A stretch of 64,000 nt of DNA from Glaciecola sp028401415. Lineage in GTDB: Bacteria > Pseudomonadota > Gammaproteobacteria > Enterobacterales > Alteromonadaceae. Both the position numbers and the translations under genes were made by a program. Positions within the stretch are counted from its first letter, which is position 1. Each line of letters begins with the position of its first letter. The notes below the pieces were generated by a model, which saw nothing but the letters and a program-made list of their open reading frames with translations, made no database searches and was not told the DNA's origin. Shown here piece by piece: positions 53,652 to 62,119 of the stretch. The stretch lies in assembly GCF_028401415.2 (NCBI RefSeq), contig NZ_CP171821.2, forward strand, positions 2,666,001 to 2,730,000, written 5' to 3'.

Positions 53652-55743
53652 TATTCGTGGCAGTAAGAAAACGACTAGAATCAGTGATAATCGCTTTGTT
53701 GTATTTGAAGAGCTTATTTCGAATGCAATAGATTCATATTTAATTAGAAAGGATGCCAGTGCAAATATTCCCGCTTTATCCATTCGCTTCGATATAGAAT
53801 TATACGCTGCTGATCTCGTATCGGTTGATGAAATTGGGTTAAAAATTAGTTGTGAAGACAACGGTGCTGGACTCGGCGAAAATCAAGTTAAGGCTTTTGT
53901 AACGAAGGATTCGACATTCAAAGATGATCTTAAAATTAAAGGTATTGGCAAATGTTTTGGTTCTGGTCGTGTTCAATATTTCCATTTTTTTGACAATTTA
54001 AGAATTGACAGTGTTTTTGATGATGGTGGCAGTTATAAGCTTAGGATTCTTGATGTAGCAAGCAACACAAAGGAAATATCGGAGGCATCATTCAAGCTAG
54101 AAGACGCAACAAATAGAGAGGTTAAAACATTAGTCTCTTTAACGGGGCTGTCTGAACAAGCGATGAAAAAGCATTTCGAGTCTAAAAGTCTACCTAATGA
54201 GTTTTCTGCTGCAAATATTAAGCATCATGTGTTTATAACATTTCTTCAGAGACTAATAGCGCTCAAAGACGTCATTGGCGATTTCAGCATAGAGTTGTGT
54301 GCTACTTTATTTGGGGAGCAACAGCCAGTTGAACAAATTACTGCTCAGGATTTACCGCAAAAATTACCTGTACCTGATATCCCGATTTTATGTACGCATG
54401 GGAGCAATGAACACAACGGTGAATACAAGCTCACTATAAGCACATATGAATTTTCGGAAGATGAATTTGGCGGATTTGAGCATGATGTTGCTCTGTGTGC
54501 TAATTCGTCAATTGTAAAGTCACTAACTAAAACGTTTTTAAAGGTACATAAGGATCGAAAGCATTCAATTAATGGAAAGTTCTACTTAGTGCTTATCGAA
54601 AGTGATTATTTAGAACGAAATGTCAATGTTAGGCGAGATAACTTTGACATTCCATTTTCGAATCATGGCAACGCCGATTTAATGTCATCAGGTCCTTTTA
54701 TGCAAGATATTATCGACTCTATTGAGGATTACGTATTAGGTTTATTGGCTCCCACGGATTTTGATAGAGATGCTTTGATCAAAGAGACAGGAACGAAGTT
54801 TGGTATTTCAGCCAAGATGCTGGTAGATACGAGGGTAAAAGTTAAATACGGTGATTCTGCCAATGACATTGCTAAACGAGTATTGAAAAAGTATCAAGAA
54901 GAAATAGTCGATGACACCTCCGCACTTTTTGATTTAAAAGAGGGGTTATTGAACTTAGATCCTAGAAAAGACAATTTTAGAGACAAAGTTAACGAAATGT
55001 CTTGGAAATATACTTCCACCATTCAAAAGATGGATATGGCGAACCTTTCGCAACTTGTTGTTAGACGTTCTTCGATGATTGAAATATTAGGTTGTGCAGT
55101 CAACAAGTTACTTACTGTTCAGTCAGATGAAGGAAGAAAAGAAAATGAAAAAATAATTCACAATATATTTTTTCCAACAGGCAAAGATAGCAATGACAAG
55201 ATAGATCACGATATCTGGATACTCAATGAGGAGTACCACTACTTTGAGCATATTGCTTCTGACAAGCGTCTTTCTTCAATCCCTTGGGGTGACAACGATA
55301 ATTTATTTGAGCCTGATATTGACTCAGTACTTGCTGAAGTATTTCAAAAAAATGAGAGTGAGAATCAGTTAAAAAGACCTGATATAGCGATTTTTAACGA
55401 AGAAGGTGCTGCGATTATTATTGAGTTTAAAGCACCCGGAGTATCAATGGATAACTACATGGGTGACTTGATGGAATATGCTCACCTGCTGGCAGCGAAA
55501 TCAAAAGGTAGAATTAAAAAGTTTTACGGTTACCTTATTGGAGATACGGTTAAACCATTGCGACTTAAAGGATATAAGAAGTTTCCAAGTGACAAAGGTT
55601 GGTTTAGTACAGATTCGCTAGAAGATCCTGTGACTGGTAAGTCATATGGGGAGCTATATTCAGAAATTTTGTATTATCAAGATTTTGTAGATAGGGCAGA
55701 ACAACGGCTTAAAATTTATAAAGAGAAGCTTGGTATTGAATAA
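53641..55743 (+). CDS. GHKL (MORC/MutL-like) ATPase fused to PD-(D/E)XK nuclease domain
   Basis: The N-terminal ~230 residues are a GHKL ATPase: N box EELISN (E24, N28), DNGAG (73-77) and the lid GIGKCFGSGR (101-110). The middle is helical with no clear family. Residues ~579-640 form a PD-(D/E)XK-type nuclease core: D581 in RPDIAIF, then E595 and K597 in IIIEFKAPG. This joins an ATP-driven clamp with a DNA-cutting domain. Earlier surveys of prokaryotic MutL/MORC-type ATPases in restriction loci describe related contexts. It lies between Abi_C and hsdR in the same operon. Action on invading DNA is likely but inferred. Confidence 0.85.
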   Translation: MTLDIRGSKKTTRISDNRFVVFEELISNAIDSYLIRKDASANIPALSIRFDIELYAADLVSVDEIGLKISCEDNGAGLGENQVKAFVTKDSTFKDDLKIKGIGKCFGSGRVQYFHFFDNLRIDSVFDDGGSYKLRILDVASNTKEISEASFKLEDATNREVKTLVSLTGLSEQAMKKHFESKSLPNEFSAANIKHHVFITFLQRLIALKDVIGDFSIELCATLFGEQQPVEQITAQDLPQKLPVPDIPILCTHGSNEHNGEYKLTISTYEFSEDEFGGFEHDVALCANSSIVKSLTKTFLKVHKDRKHSINGKFYLVLIESDYLERNVNVRRDNFDIPFSNHGNADLMSSGPFMQDIIDSIEDYVLGLLAPTDFDRDALIKETGTKFGISAKMLVDTRVKVKYGDSANDIAKRVLKKYQEEIVDDTSALFDLKEGLLNLDPRKDNFRDKVNEMSWKYTSTIQKMDMANLSQLVVRRSSMIEILGCAVNKLLTVQSDEGRKENEKIIHNIFFPTGKDSNDKIDHDIWILNEEYHYFEHIASDKRLSSIPWGDNDNLFEPDIDSVLAEVFQKNESENQLKRPDIAIFNEEGAAIIIEFKAPGVSMDNYMGDLMEYAHLLAAKSKGRIKKFYGYLIGDTVKPLRLKGYKKFPSDKGWFSTDSLEDPVTGKSYGELYSEILYYQDFVDRAEQRLKIYKEKLGIE

Positions 55744-55752
55744 GGATTTTTC

Positions 55753-58700
55753 ATGAAATTTACGGAAGCACAACTAGAGGAGGCAATTATTGAATTATTG
55801 GGCGAACAAGGTTTTCCTTATGCACCCGGTAATGAGCTTACTCGTAGCAATACTGAAGTTTTGATTAAGGATGACATACGTCAGTTCTTATCTGATAAGT
55901 ATCAAGCAGACAATATTACTGCTGGTGAAATCGATTCAATCATAAAGCAAATAGAATCATTGCCTGCCAGTGATTTGTACGATAGCAATAAGACCTTCTG
56001 TAAATGGTTGAGTGATGGTTTTTTGTTAAAACGTGAAGACCACACGCAAAAAGATCTCTATATCCAATTAGTCGATTACACCAACGTTGTTCAAAGCCTG
56101 TTGCCTGATTTAGTGAAGGAAAGTACACCTGAGTTACTTAAAGTAGCTGAGAAACCGACAAGCTATAATGACTCGAATATCTACAAAATTGTTAACCAGT
56201 TAGAAATTGAGGGGGATGATGGCGAGAAGCGCATCCCCGATGGTATCTTATATATCAACGGTTTACCGTTGGTGGTGTTCGAGTTTAAGAGTGCTATTCG
56301 CGAAGAAGAAGCTTCAATACATGATGCGTACGTCCAGTTAAATACTCGTTACCGCAGGGACATTCCCGCTCTATTCGTTTACAACGCTTTTTGTGTAATC
56401 AGTGATGGTGTTAACAACAAAATGGGAGGCTTATATGCGCCTTATGAATTCTTCTACGCTTGGCGCAAAATAACTGGCAATGAGTCGATAGAAAAAGATG
56501 GTATTAGCTCACTGCACACCATGGTTCAAGGCTTATTTAATAAAGCTCGTCTGCGTGATGTTATTCGTAACTTCATTTATTTTCCTGACTCAACAAAGGC
56601 TGAAGTAAAAATTGTCTGCCGCTACCCACAGTACTATGCGGCTAGAAAGCTTCACCACAATATAAAGCATGCTCGCAAGCCTGATGGTGATGGTAAAGGT
56701 GGCACATACTTTGGCGCAACGGGCTGCGGTAAGAGTTTTACCATGCAGTTTTTATCACGACTGTTAATGAAAAGCGTTGAGTTTGAAAGTCCTACTATTG
56801 TGTTAATAACTGACCGAACTGACTTGGATGATCAGCTATCTCAGCAATTCTCTAATGCAAAAGCGTATATTGGTGATCAAACAGTTGTTGCCGTTGAGAA
56901 CCGCGATCATTTACGTGAAATGCTACAAGGCCGCAACAGCGGTGGTGTGTTCTTAACGACTATCCATAAATTCACTGAAGATACAAAGCTGCTAACGGAT
57001 AGAAGCAATGTTATTTGTATCTCTGATGAGGCGCATCGCAGCCAAACTAATCTAGATCAGAAAGTCCGTGTTATAGAAAAAGGGCCAAATAAAGGTGTCA
57101 GGAAAACTTATGGTTTTGCGAAATACCTTCATGAGTCATTACCCAATGCTACGTTTGTTGGTTTCACAGGTACGCCTGTTGATGCCACTCTTGATGTGTT
57201 TGGTCAGGTTGTTGATGCCTATACCATGACTGAATCTGTTAAAGATGAGATCACTGTGCGTATTGTTTATGAAGGTCGAGCGGCGAAAGTCATTTTAGAT
57301 AATGCAAAATTGGAAGAAATTGAAGCTTATTATCAGCAATGCGCCGATGAAGGCAGTAATGAGCATCAGATTGAAGAAAGTAAAAAAGCTTCTGCAAACA
57401 TGACTTCAATTCTTGGCGACCCAGATCGTATCAGAGCATTAGCCAAGGACTTTGTTGCACATTATGAATCACGGGTTATAGAAGGCTCTACCTTAAAAGG
57501 TAAAGCAATGTTTGTAAGTTCTGCGCGTGAAGTAGCCTATTTGTTTTATCAAGAATTAAAAGGCCTTCGCCCAGCTTGGTTTGAAGTACGTGAATGCGAA
57601 GAAGGTGTTGAACTAACCGAGCAAGAGCGTAAAAAAATAAAACCAGTGGAACGAGTCAAAATGGTAATGACTCGTGGTAAAGACGATCCTAAGGAACTAT
57701 GGGATTTGCTGGGTTCTAAAGAGTATCGTAAAGAATTAGACCGCCAATTTAAAAACGAAAAATCCAACTTTAAAGTCGCTATTGTGGTTGATATGTGGCT
57801 AACAGGCTTTGATGTACCATTCCTTGATACCATCTATATTGATAAGCCAATACAACGCCATAATCTGATTCAGACCATATCGCGTGTTAACCGTAAGTTT
57901 GAAGGTAAAGATAAAGGTCTAGTTGTTGACTACATTGGTATCAAAACACAGATGAATAAAGCGTTAGCCATGTATTCAAAAACAGATGAAACCAACTTTG
58001 AGGATATTGCTCAGTCCATCATTGTTGTAAAAGATCATCTGGATTTATTGGGCAAACTCATGCATCAATTTGATGAATCGCCGTACTTTACTGGGCAACC
58101 AATTGCTCAACTCAATTGCTTGAATAATGCCGCTGAATTTGTATTGCAAACGCAAAAACTTGAAAATCGTTTTATGGCATTGGTAAAACGCTTAAAAACG
58201 GCTTACGACGTTTGCTGTGGTAGTGAAAAGCTATCGCGAAAAGAGCGTGATTACATTCACTTCTACTTAGCTGTTCGTTCTATTGTCTATAAACTCACAA
58301 AAGGTAATGCGCCTGATACTGCACAAATGAATGCCAAAGTTCGTGAGATGATTTCTGATGCGCTTAAAAGTGACGGTGTAGAAGAGATCTTTAAGCTAGG
58401 CCAAGGCGAAGATGGTGTTGATATCTTCGATGATGATTACTTAGCAAAAATCGAAAAAATCAAACTGCCAAATACAAAAATAAAATTGCTCCAGCAGATG
58501 CTGGCAAAGGCTATTGGTGAGTTTAAACAAGTTAACAAGCTTAAGGCTGTTGATTTCTCTGAGCGCTTTAAATCGTTAGTTGATAAATATAATGAGCGCA
58601 AAGAAGAGGACGTATTAGTCAGTGAAGTTCTAGAGGACTTCTCAGATGAAATCATCAACATGTACCAAGACCTCAAATCGGAAATGGGTTCGTTTGAGGA

Positions 58701-58998
58701 CATGGGTATTAACCTAGAAGAGAAAGCGTTTTACGACATTTTGATGGCATTAGCGGTCAAATATGATTTTCAGTACCCAGAAGACAAGTTACTTGAACTA
58801 GCAAAAGCAGTAAAAGACGTTGTTGATGATAAAGCTAAATACACTGATTGGAGCCAACGTGATGATATCAAGGCTGAGCTAAAAGTTGATCTTATTATGT
58901 TGCTGGCCAAGTATGGCTACCCTCCTGTTGACCGTGATGAGGTGTATAAAGAAATCTTCGAGCAAGCAGAGTCGTTTAAACGAAACAGGAAAGATTAA
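55753..58998 (+). CDS. hsdR: Type I restriction endonuclease subunit HsdR
   Basis: HsdR translocates and cuts unmethylated DNA. An N-terminal PD-(D/E)XK nuclease (RIPDGILYI, then VVFEFKSA) is followed by helicase motifs: Walker A GATGCGKSF, DEAHRSQ, VGFTGTP, and motif VI QTISRVNRKFEG. The C-terminal ~300 residues are helical and bind HsdM. At 1081 residues it is full length. It starts 9 bp after the GHKL gene. Confidence 0.95.
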   Translation: MKFTEAQLEEAIIELLGEQGFPYAPGNELTRSNTEVLIKDDIRQFLSDKYQADNITAGEIDSIIKQIESLPASDLYDSNKTFCKWLSDGFLLKREDHTQKDLYIQLVDYTNVVQSLLPDLVKESTPELLKVAEKPTSYNDSNIYKIVNQLEIEGDDGEKRIPDGILYINGLPLVVFEFKSAIREEEASIHDAYVQLNTRYRRDIPALFVYNAFCVISDGVNNKMGGLYAPYEFFYAWRKITGNESIEKDGISSLHTMVQGLFNKARLRDVIRNFIYFPDSTKAEVKIVCRYPQYYAARKLHHNIKHARKPDGDGKGGTYFGATGCGKSFTMQFLSRLLMKSVEFESPTIVLITDRTDLDDQLSQQFSNAKAYIGDQTVVAVENRDHLREMLQGRNSGGVFLTTIHKFTEDTKLLTDRSNVICISDEAHRSQTNLDQKVRVIEKGPNKGVRKTYGFAKYLHESLPNATFVGFTGTPVDATLDVFGQVVDAYTMTESVKDEITVRIVYEGRAAKVILDNAKLEEIEAYYQQCADEGSNEHQIEESKKASANMTSILGDPDRIRALAKDFVAHYESRVIEGSTLKGKAMFVSSAREVAYLFYQELKGLRPAWFEVRECEEGVELTEQERKKIKPVERVKMVMTRGKDDPKELWDLLGSKEYRKELDRQFKNEKSNFKVAIVVDMWLTGFDVPFLDTIYIDKPIQRHNLIQTISRVNRKFEGKDKGLVVDYIGIKTQMNKALAMYSKTDETNFEDIAQSIIVVKDHLDLLGKLMHQFDESPYFTGQPIAQLNCLNNAAEFVLQTQKLENRFMALVKRLKTAYDVCCGSEKLSRKERDYIHFYLAVRSIVYKLTKGNAPDTAQMNAKVREMISDALKSDGVEEIFKLGQGEDGVDIFDDDYLAKIEKIKLPNTKIKLLQQMLAKAIGEFKQVNKLKAVDFSERFKSLVDKYNERKEEDVLVSEVLEDFSDEIINMYQDLKSEMGSFEDMGINLEEKAFYDILMALAVKYDFQYPEDKLLELAKAVKDVVDDKAKYTDWSQRDDIKAELKVDLIMLLAKYGYPPVDRDEVYKEIFEQAESFKRNRKD

Positions 58999-59035
58999 AC
59001 AAAACAGCCAGAGATGCTGGTTTTAAGGTAAAAAA

Positions 59036-59446
59036 ATGGCGCAATTTTATAAATTATTAGCTGCATCTATTTGGTCAACTCTTATTTTTGGACTTGCTTT
59101 TATTTTTCACAGACTGTTTGAAAAAGAGGGCACGTTTGCACTTTTTATTGTTGCAGGTATTTGTGTAAGTATCGCTTATGACGGATTAAAAACGATATTT
59201 AAATTCAACCCTAGTGATAAAAACGAGACTAAAGAAATGTTTTGGGGAGCGTTTGCATCAGTTGGATATTTGGCTCTGTCATTAACCAGCTTAGGTTCAG
59301 GAGCGGTTTTGGCAGTTTACTTCGAACTTCCCGAAATCGTCGGGCAAGTTGTTTCGTTCGGCGGTTTTATCGGCTTTTATGTGTTGGCAATTATGGTCGC
59401 AACCGGAACCGAAAAGCGAATGAAACGTGCAAAAAAGGATAATTGA
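59036..59446 (+). CDS. Small membrane protein downstream of hsdR
   Basis: The 136-residue protein has about four hydrophobic segments and ends in a Lys/Arg-rich tail (EKRMKRAKKDN). I do not recognise a family. It starts 37 bp after hsdR with TTAAGGTAAAAAA before the ATG, so it is probably transcribed with the defence operon. Small membrane proteins are common effectors or accessories in such loci, but nothing in the sequence shows that role here. Confidence 0.65.
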   Translation: MAQFYKLLAASIWSTLIFGLAFIFHRLFEKEGTFALFIVAGICVSIAYDGLKTIFKFNPSDKNETKEMFWGAFASVGYLALSLTSLGSGAVLAVYFELPEIVGQVVSFGGFIGFYVLAIMVATGTEKRMKRAKKDN

Positions 59447-59470
59447 GATCTAATGATGTAAAAAATGCAT

Positions 59471-59575
59471 TTAGGCGGATAGGTGTGTAGCAACGCCACT
59501 GGCTCCAATAGCCCAAATTGTTTCTAAAAATGAACTGTATTGAAAACGAGCTTTATCAGTGAGTCTTTTTACCAT
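59471..59575 (-). CDS. 34-residue ORF with a strong ribosome-binding site
   Basis: TAAGGAGGTGCCT precedes the ATG at the ideal distance. The protein is MVKRLTDKARFQ followed by FLETIWAIGASGVATHLSA, half basic and half hydrophobic, so a single membrane helix is possible. No family recognised with confidence. Confidence 0.5.
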   Translation of the reverse strand: MVKRLTDKARFQYSSFLETIWAIGASGVATHLSA

Positions 59576-59743
59576 AGGCACCTCCTTAATGTTGTTATGA
59601 CCCGAAGGAATCAATCTAATACTTTCGTAACGCAACAAAACTAACAGTAGGACCATGAAGCCGACGAACGTTCCGAGATAAATTCCCGCACCTATTACCC
59701 CTATCGGCCTAAATACATTTTTATCTTTTTATCATTCTCGTAA

Positions 59744-59762
59744 AAGGGCGCTATACGCCCTT
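59744..59762 (-). terminator. Terminator-like hairpin after the outer-membrane pseudogene
   Basis: AAGGGCG and CGCCCTT pair perfectly over a 5-base loop 20 bp beyond the stop at 59782 and are followed on the minus strand by TTT. A likely intrinsic terminator with a short U-run. Confidence 0.65.
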
Positions 59763-59781
59763 AATTCGAAAACTCAAACAC

Positions 59782-61071
59782 TCACCAATTGATAAAATCC
59801 AAGGTCGGCGAGTAGATGATCCTAAGCGATGATGTGAAACCATCAACATCTATTTGACTGCCATCGCTGGTGCGATTGTTGTGCCACTTAACATCCACGG
59901 TCATGTAAAGCTCATCAACAAACTCAAACTCATAGTAAGCACCAATGTATAATGTTTGAAAACTGACATCTCGAGAAGTCACCAAGGTTTTACCAGCGGG
60001 TAAATCTGCAAACGGAGTCATATCAGTGCGAAAACGCACATCAGTTGTCACAGTATCGGTAATGTTAAAACCGGTTAGTCCCGCCAATATGCCATAGTCC
60101 ATCTGTGAGTTATTCGCCCGCACATACTTCCAGCGCTTATAATTACCCAACAGCGGGAATCTGATGGAAAAATCGTACTCAACATCCAACTCAGACTCGA
60201 TAGTTGACTGAAATAGAGCTGACCTAGTAACAGAGCCATTTAAAAGTTCACTGCCCACCGGCGAAACAATCGTTGAGGTCTCAGAATAAGTAGGAATACT
60301 TAAGCCCAACTCAATCCATGGTAGTTTCGCTGCAATCTCAAAGTTTAGGTAGCTTTTATTAGCAAATTCCTGATCAAAGTTGACCAAGGTGCTACCACCT
60401 CCTGTCATTGGCGCAAACTGGCTTAGATCGAGACGACTACTGCTTGCGTATTCGATGATAGGGGTATAGGTATACGACACTCCCAGCCCCGCCTGAAATC
60501 GACTGGTCTTCAAATACTTATCTGCAAACAAGTTTAGTTCATCGGCAAAATCTTCTTTCAAAAATTTCACTTGCGACGATGTCAACGAATTGTCGCTTAA
60601 CCTAGCACTTGCAGCAACAATAATCGGCATGCGCGTACGCAGCTGGTTACTTAAATTCGTGTTATAGTGAATTTTGTCAGTGTAGCTACTATCTCTTAAC
60701 TTATCGGTAATCACGCGCATATCTCGCACAAACGTCGTATCCCCTAGCGCTCCGAGATTGGCATTCAGAGTTTGTACATAGGTATAAAGCAAATCAGTAT
60801 CTATTTTGCGTTTGCTGAGTAAGTGCTTGATGAATTAGGCTGTGCGATTGGCGACTTCAGTAGGGATATTCGTGTTATTAGCAATAGTCTCAAATAAGCT
60901 AGTGGCACTATTATCTGATTGCTCTGTTTCTTCTCCTCTGTCGGGGTCGTTCACTTCAATCACCGTGCGACCATCGTCAGTCTGTTTTACCTATGCGCGT
61001 GTTGCATCTTGAGCGTAGCCGGTAGACAAAAAAAGTAAAAGTAGTACGAGTGTGGTGGACTTATATTTCAT
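59782..61071 (-). pseudogene. Outer-membrane beta-barrel protein gene with two nonsense codons
   Basis: From ATG 61071 a single frame runs 430 codons to 59782: signal peptide (MKYKSTTLVLLLLFLSTGYA), an acidic segment, a helical stretch, then ~250 residues of alternating strands ending DFINW, as in outer-membrane barrels. Two stops interrupt it: TAG (codon 27, 60991-60993) and TAA (codon 79, 60835-60837). Both would be Gln codons (CAG, CAA) with one C-to-T change. The rest of the frame is undamaged, so the loss is recent. The downstream part from 60792 has no signal peptide and would not be exported. Confidence 0.82.
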
Positions 61072-61271
61072 ATTTGAATTCCCTTTCCGTTTTTTGATTA
61101 AAAAATAAGCTATTAACTAAGAAAAAACAACCACAAATTTTTATAACAAAGGCTTACCAACGCAAACCACTTACTTCTGCACCTCATACCTTTATATCAA
61201 ATATATAAATAACCTTAGTTGACAAGCCCACTAATAAAATCATCTTTTATTAAGTTAAAGCCAAACTCTAG

Positions 61272-61988
61272 CTAATCGGTAGGACTTATCATATCAAGTT
61301 GAATAGACTTAACGGATTCTGAACTAATCGATGTAACGCACGAAAACGCCTTTGTTTGCAAGATTTCCAGTTGACTTTGAATTTTTTGACATCGCTTTAA
61401 ATTGTCTTTCGCGTATTTTCTTCGTTTTAACGTTTTAAGGTTCAAATTTATAATAAATATCGAAGACATAACGCTGGACATTGCACCACTTATTGCCACT
61501 CCAGAGTCACCTCGAACGGCATGCCATCCATTATCGAAAATTGAAACACCGAATTCCATAAGTTTGAGTGATATTTCCGCTATTTCAAACGTATAGTCAG
61601 TAGCCGTTTGAAGTAAGTCGAGAGAATCGCGAGAGAACTTTGCTTTTTCGTTCGTATCTGTTGCGCTGTCTCGGTTTACTCGAAGTGCAACTACCTGATC
61701 AAAATCCCGAGCATCTTTTTCGAATAGCTCACGCAATCTAATTTCATAATTACCTCTTACCTGCTCAGAGATATACGCAAAGTCTTTCCGAAAACTTAAA
61801 CATTCATCCTTTCCAGAGCTAATATCACATACCGTGCAAAGCATCTTTGCAGACAATATACCGAGTAAGGCTGCTGCACTTCCTGAGCCAGGTGACGCTC
61901 TGCCTGCACCAAAATCATTTAAAAGCTCCGTAGCGGGCTTATTAAGTAAAACTTCAACACCAACCTCTGTTAGTTCCTGCTGCTTCAT
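61272..61988 (-). CDS. Cyclodeaminase/cyclohydrolase family protein
   Basis: The helical 238-residue protein opens with LLNDFGAGRASPGSGSAAALLG, the conserved start of the formiminotetrahydrofolate cyclodeaminase (FTCD_C/FchA) fold; GSGSAAA lines the folate pocket in that family. The rest is more diverged, and no formimidoyl-transferase or histidine-degradation gene is close, so folate chemistry is only a guess. AGGGAAGAAAA precedes the ATG. It is the gene nearest the transposon right end. Confidence 0.8.
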   Translation of the reverse strand: MKQQELTEVGVEVLLNKPATELLNDFGAGRASPGSGSAAALLGILSAKMLCTVCDISSGKDECLSFRKDFAYISEQVRGNYEIRLRELFEKDARDFDQVVALRVNRDSATDTNEKAKFSRDSLDLLQTATDYTFEIAEISLKLMEFGVSIFDNGWHAVRGDSGVAISGAMSSVMSSIFIINLNLKTLKRRKYAKDNLKRCQKIQSQLEILQTKAFSCVTSISSESVKSIQLDMISPTD

Positions 61989-62025
61989 TTTTCTTCCCTA
62001 AAATTTTTTCAGAAAACATAAAATG

Positions 62026-62094
62026 GTTTTATTTCGATTTTTAATACTCAGTTCGATCTTTAATGCATAGTTCGATCTTTAATACGCGACCACA
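62026..62094 (-). repeat. Tn7-type right end with three transposase-binding repeats
   Basis: On the minus strand the terminus reads TGTGGTCGCGTATTAAAG. The core ATTAAAGATCGAACT starts at 62083, again at 62064 and, as ATTAAAAATCGAAAT, at 62045, a 19-bp period. Tn7R begins TGTGGGCGGACAATAAAG and carries similar contiguous repeats with TAAAG...AACT cores. GTTGA (62095-62099) is the expected 5-bp target duplication copy. Confidence 0.85.
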
Positions 62095-62119
62095 GTTGAT
62101 AGCGCATACTCTCTTTAGC
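62095..62119 (-). other. attTn7 spacer between glmS stop and transposon end
   Basis: Exactly 25 bp separate the glmS stop codon from the TGTGG terminus, the distance at which Tn7 inserts when directed by TnsD. Confidence 0.85.

Larger units (their letters stand above)
41842..62094 (-). mobile_element. Tn7-like transposon (right end fixed; left end not resolved)
   Basis: Evidence: a tnsABCD operon (42644-48734), a Tn7-type right terminus (TGTGGTCGCG, first base 62094 on the minus strand) exactly 25 bp after the glmS stop, and three 19-bp-spaced terminal repeats. Cargo includes the restriction/GHKL operon. The left boundary given is only the minimum. tnsA lies ~13 kb from the right end instead of beside it, so the island may be composite. 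Confidence 0.7.
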
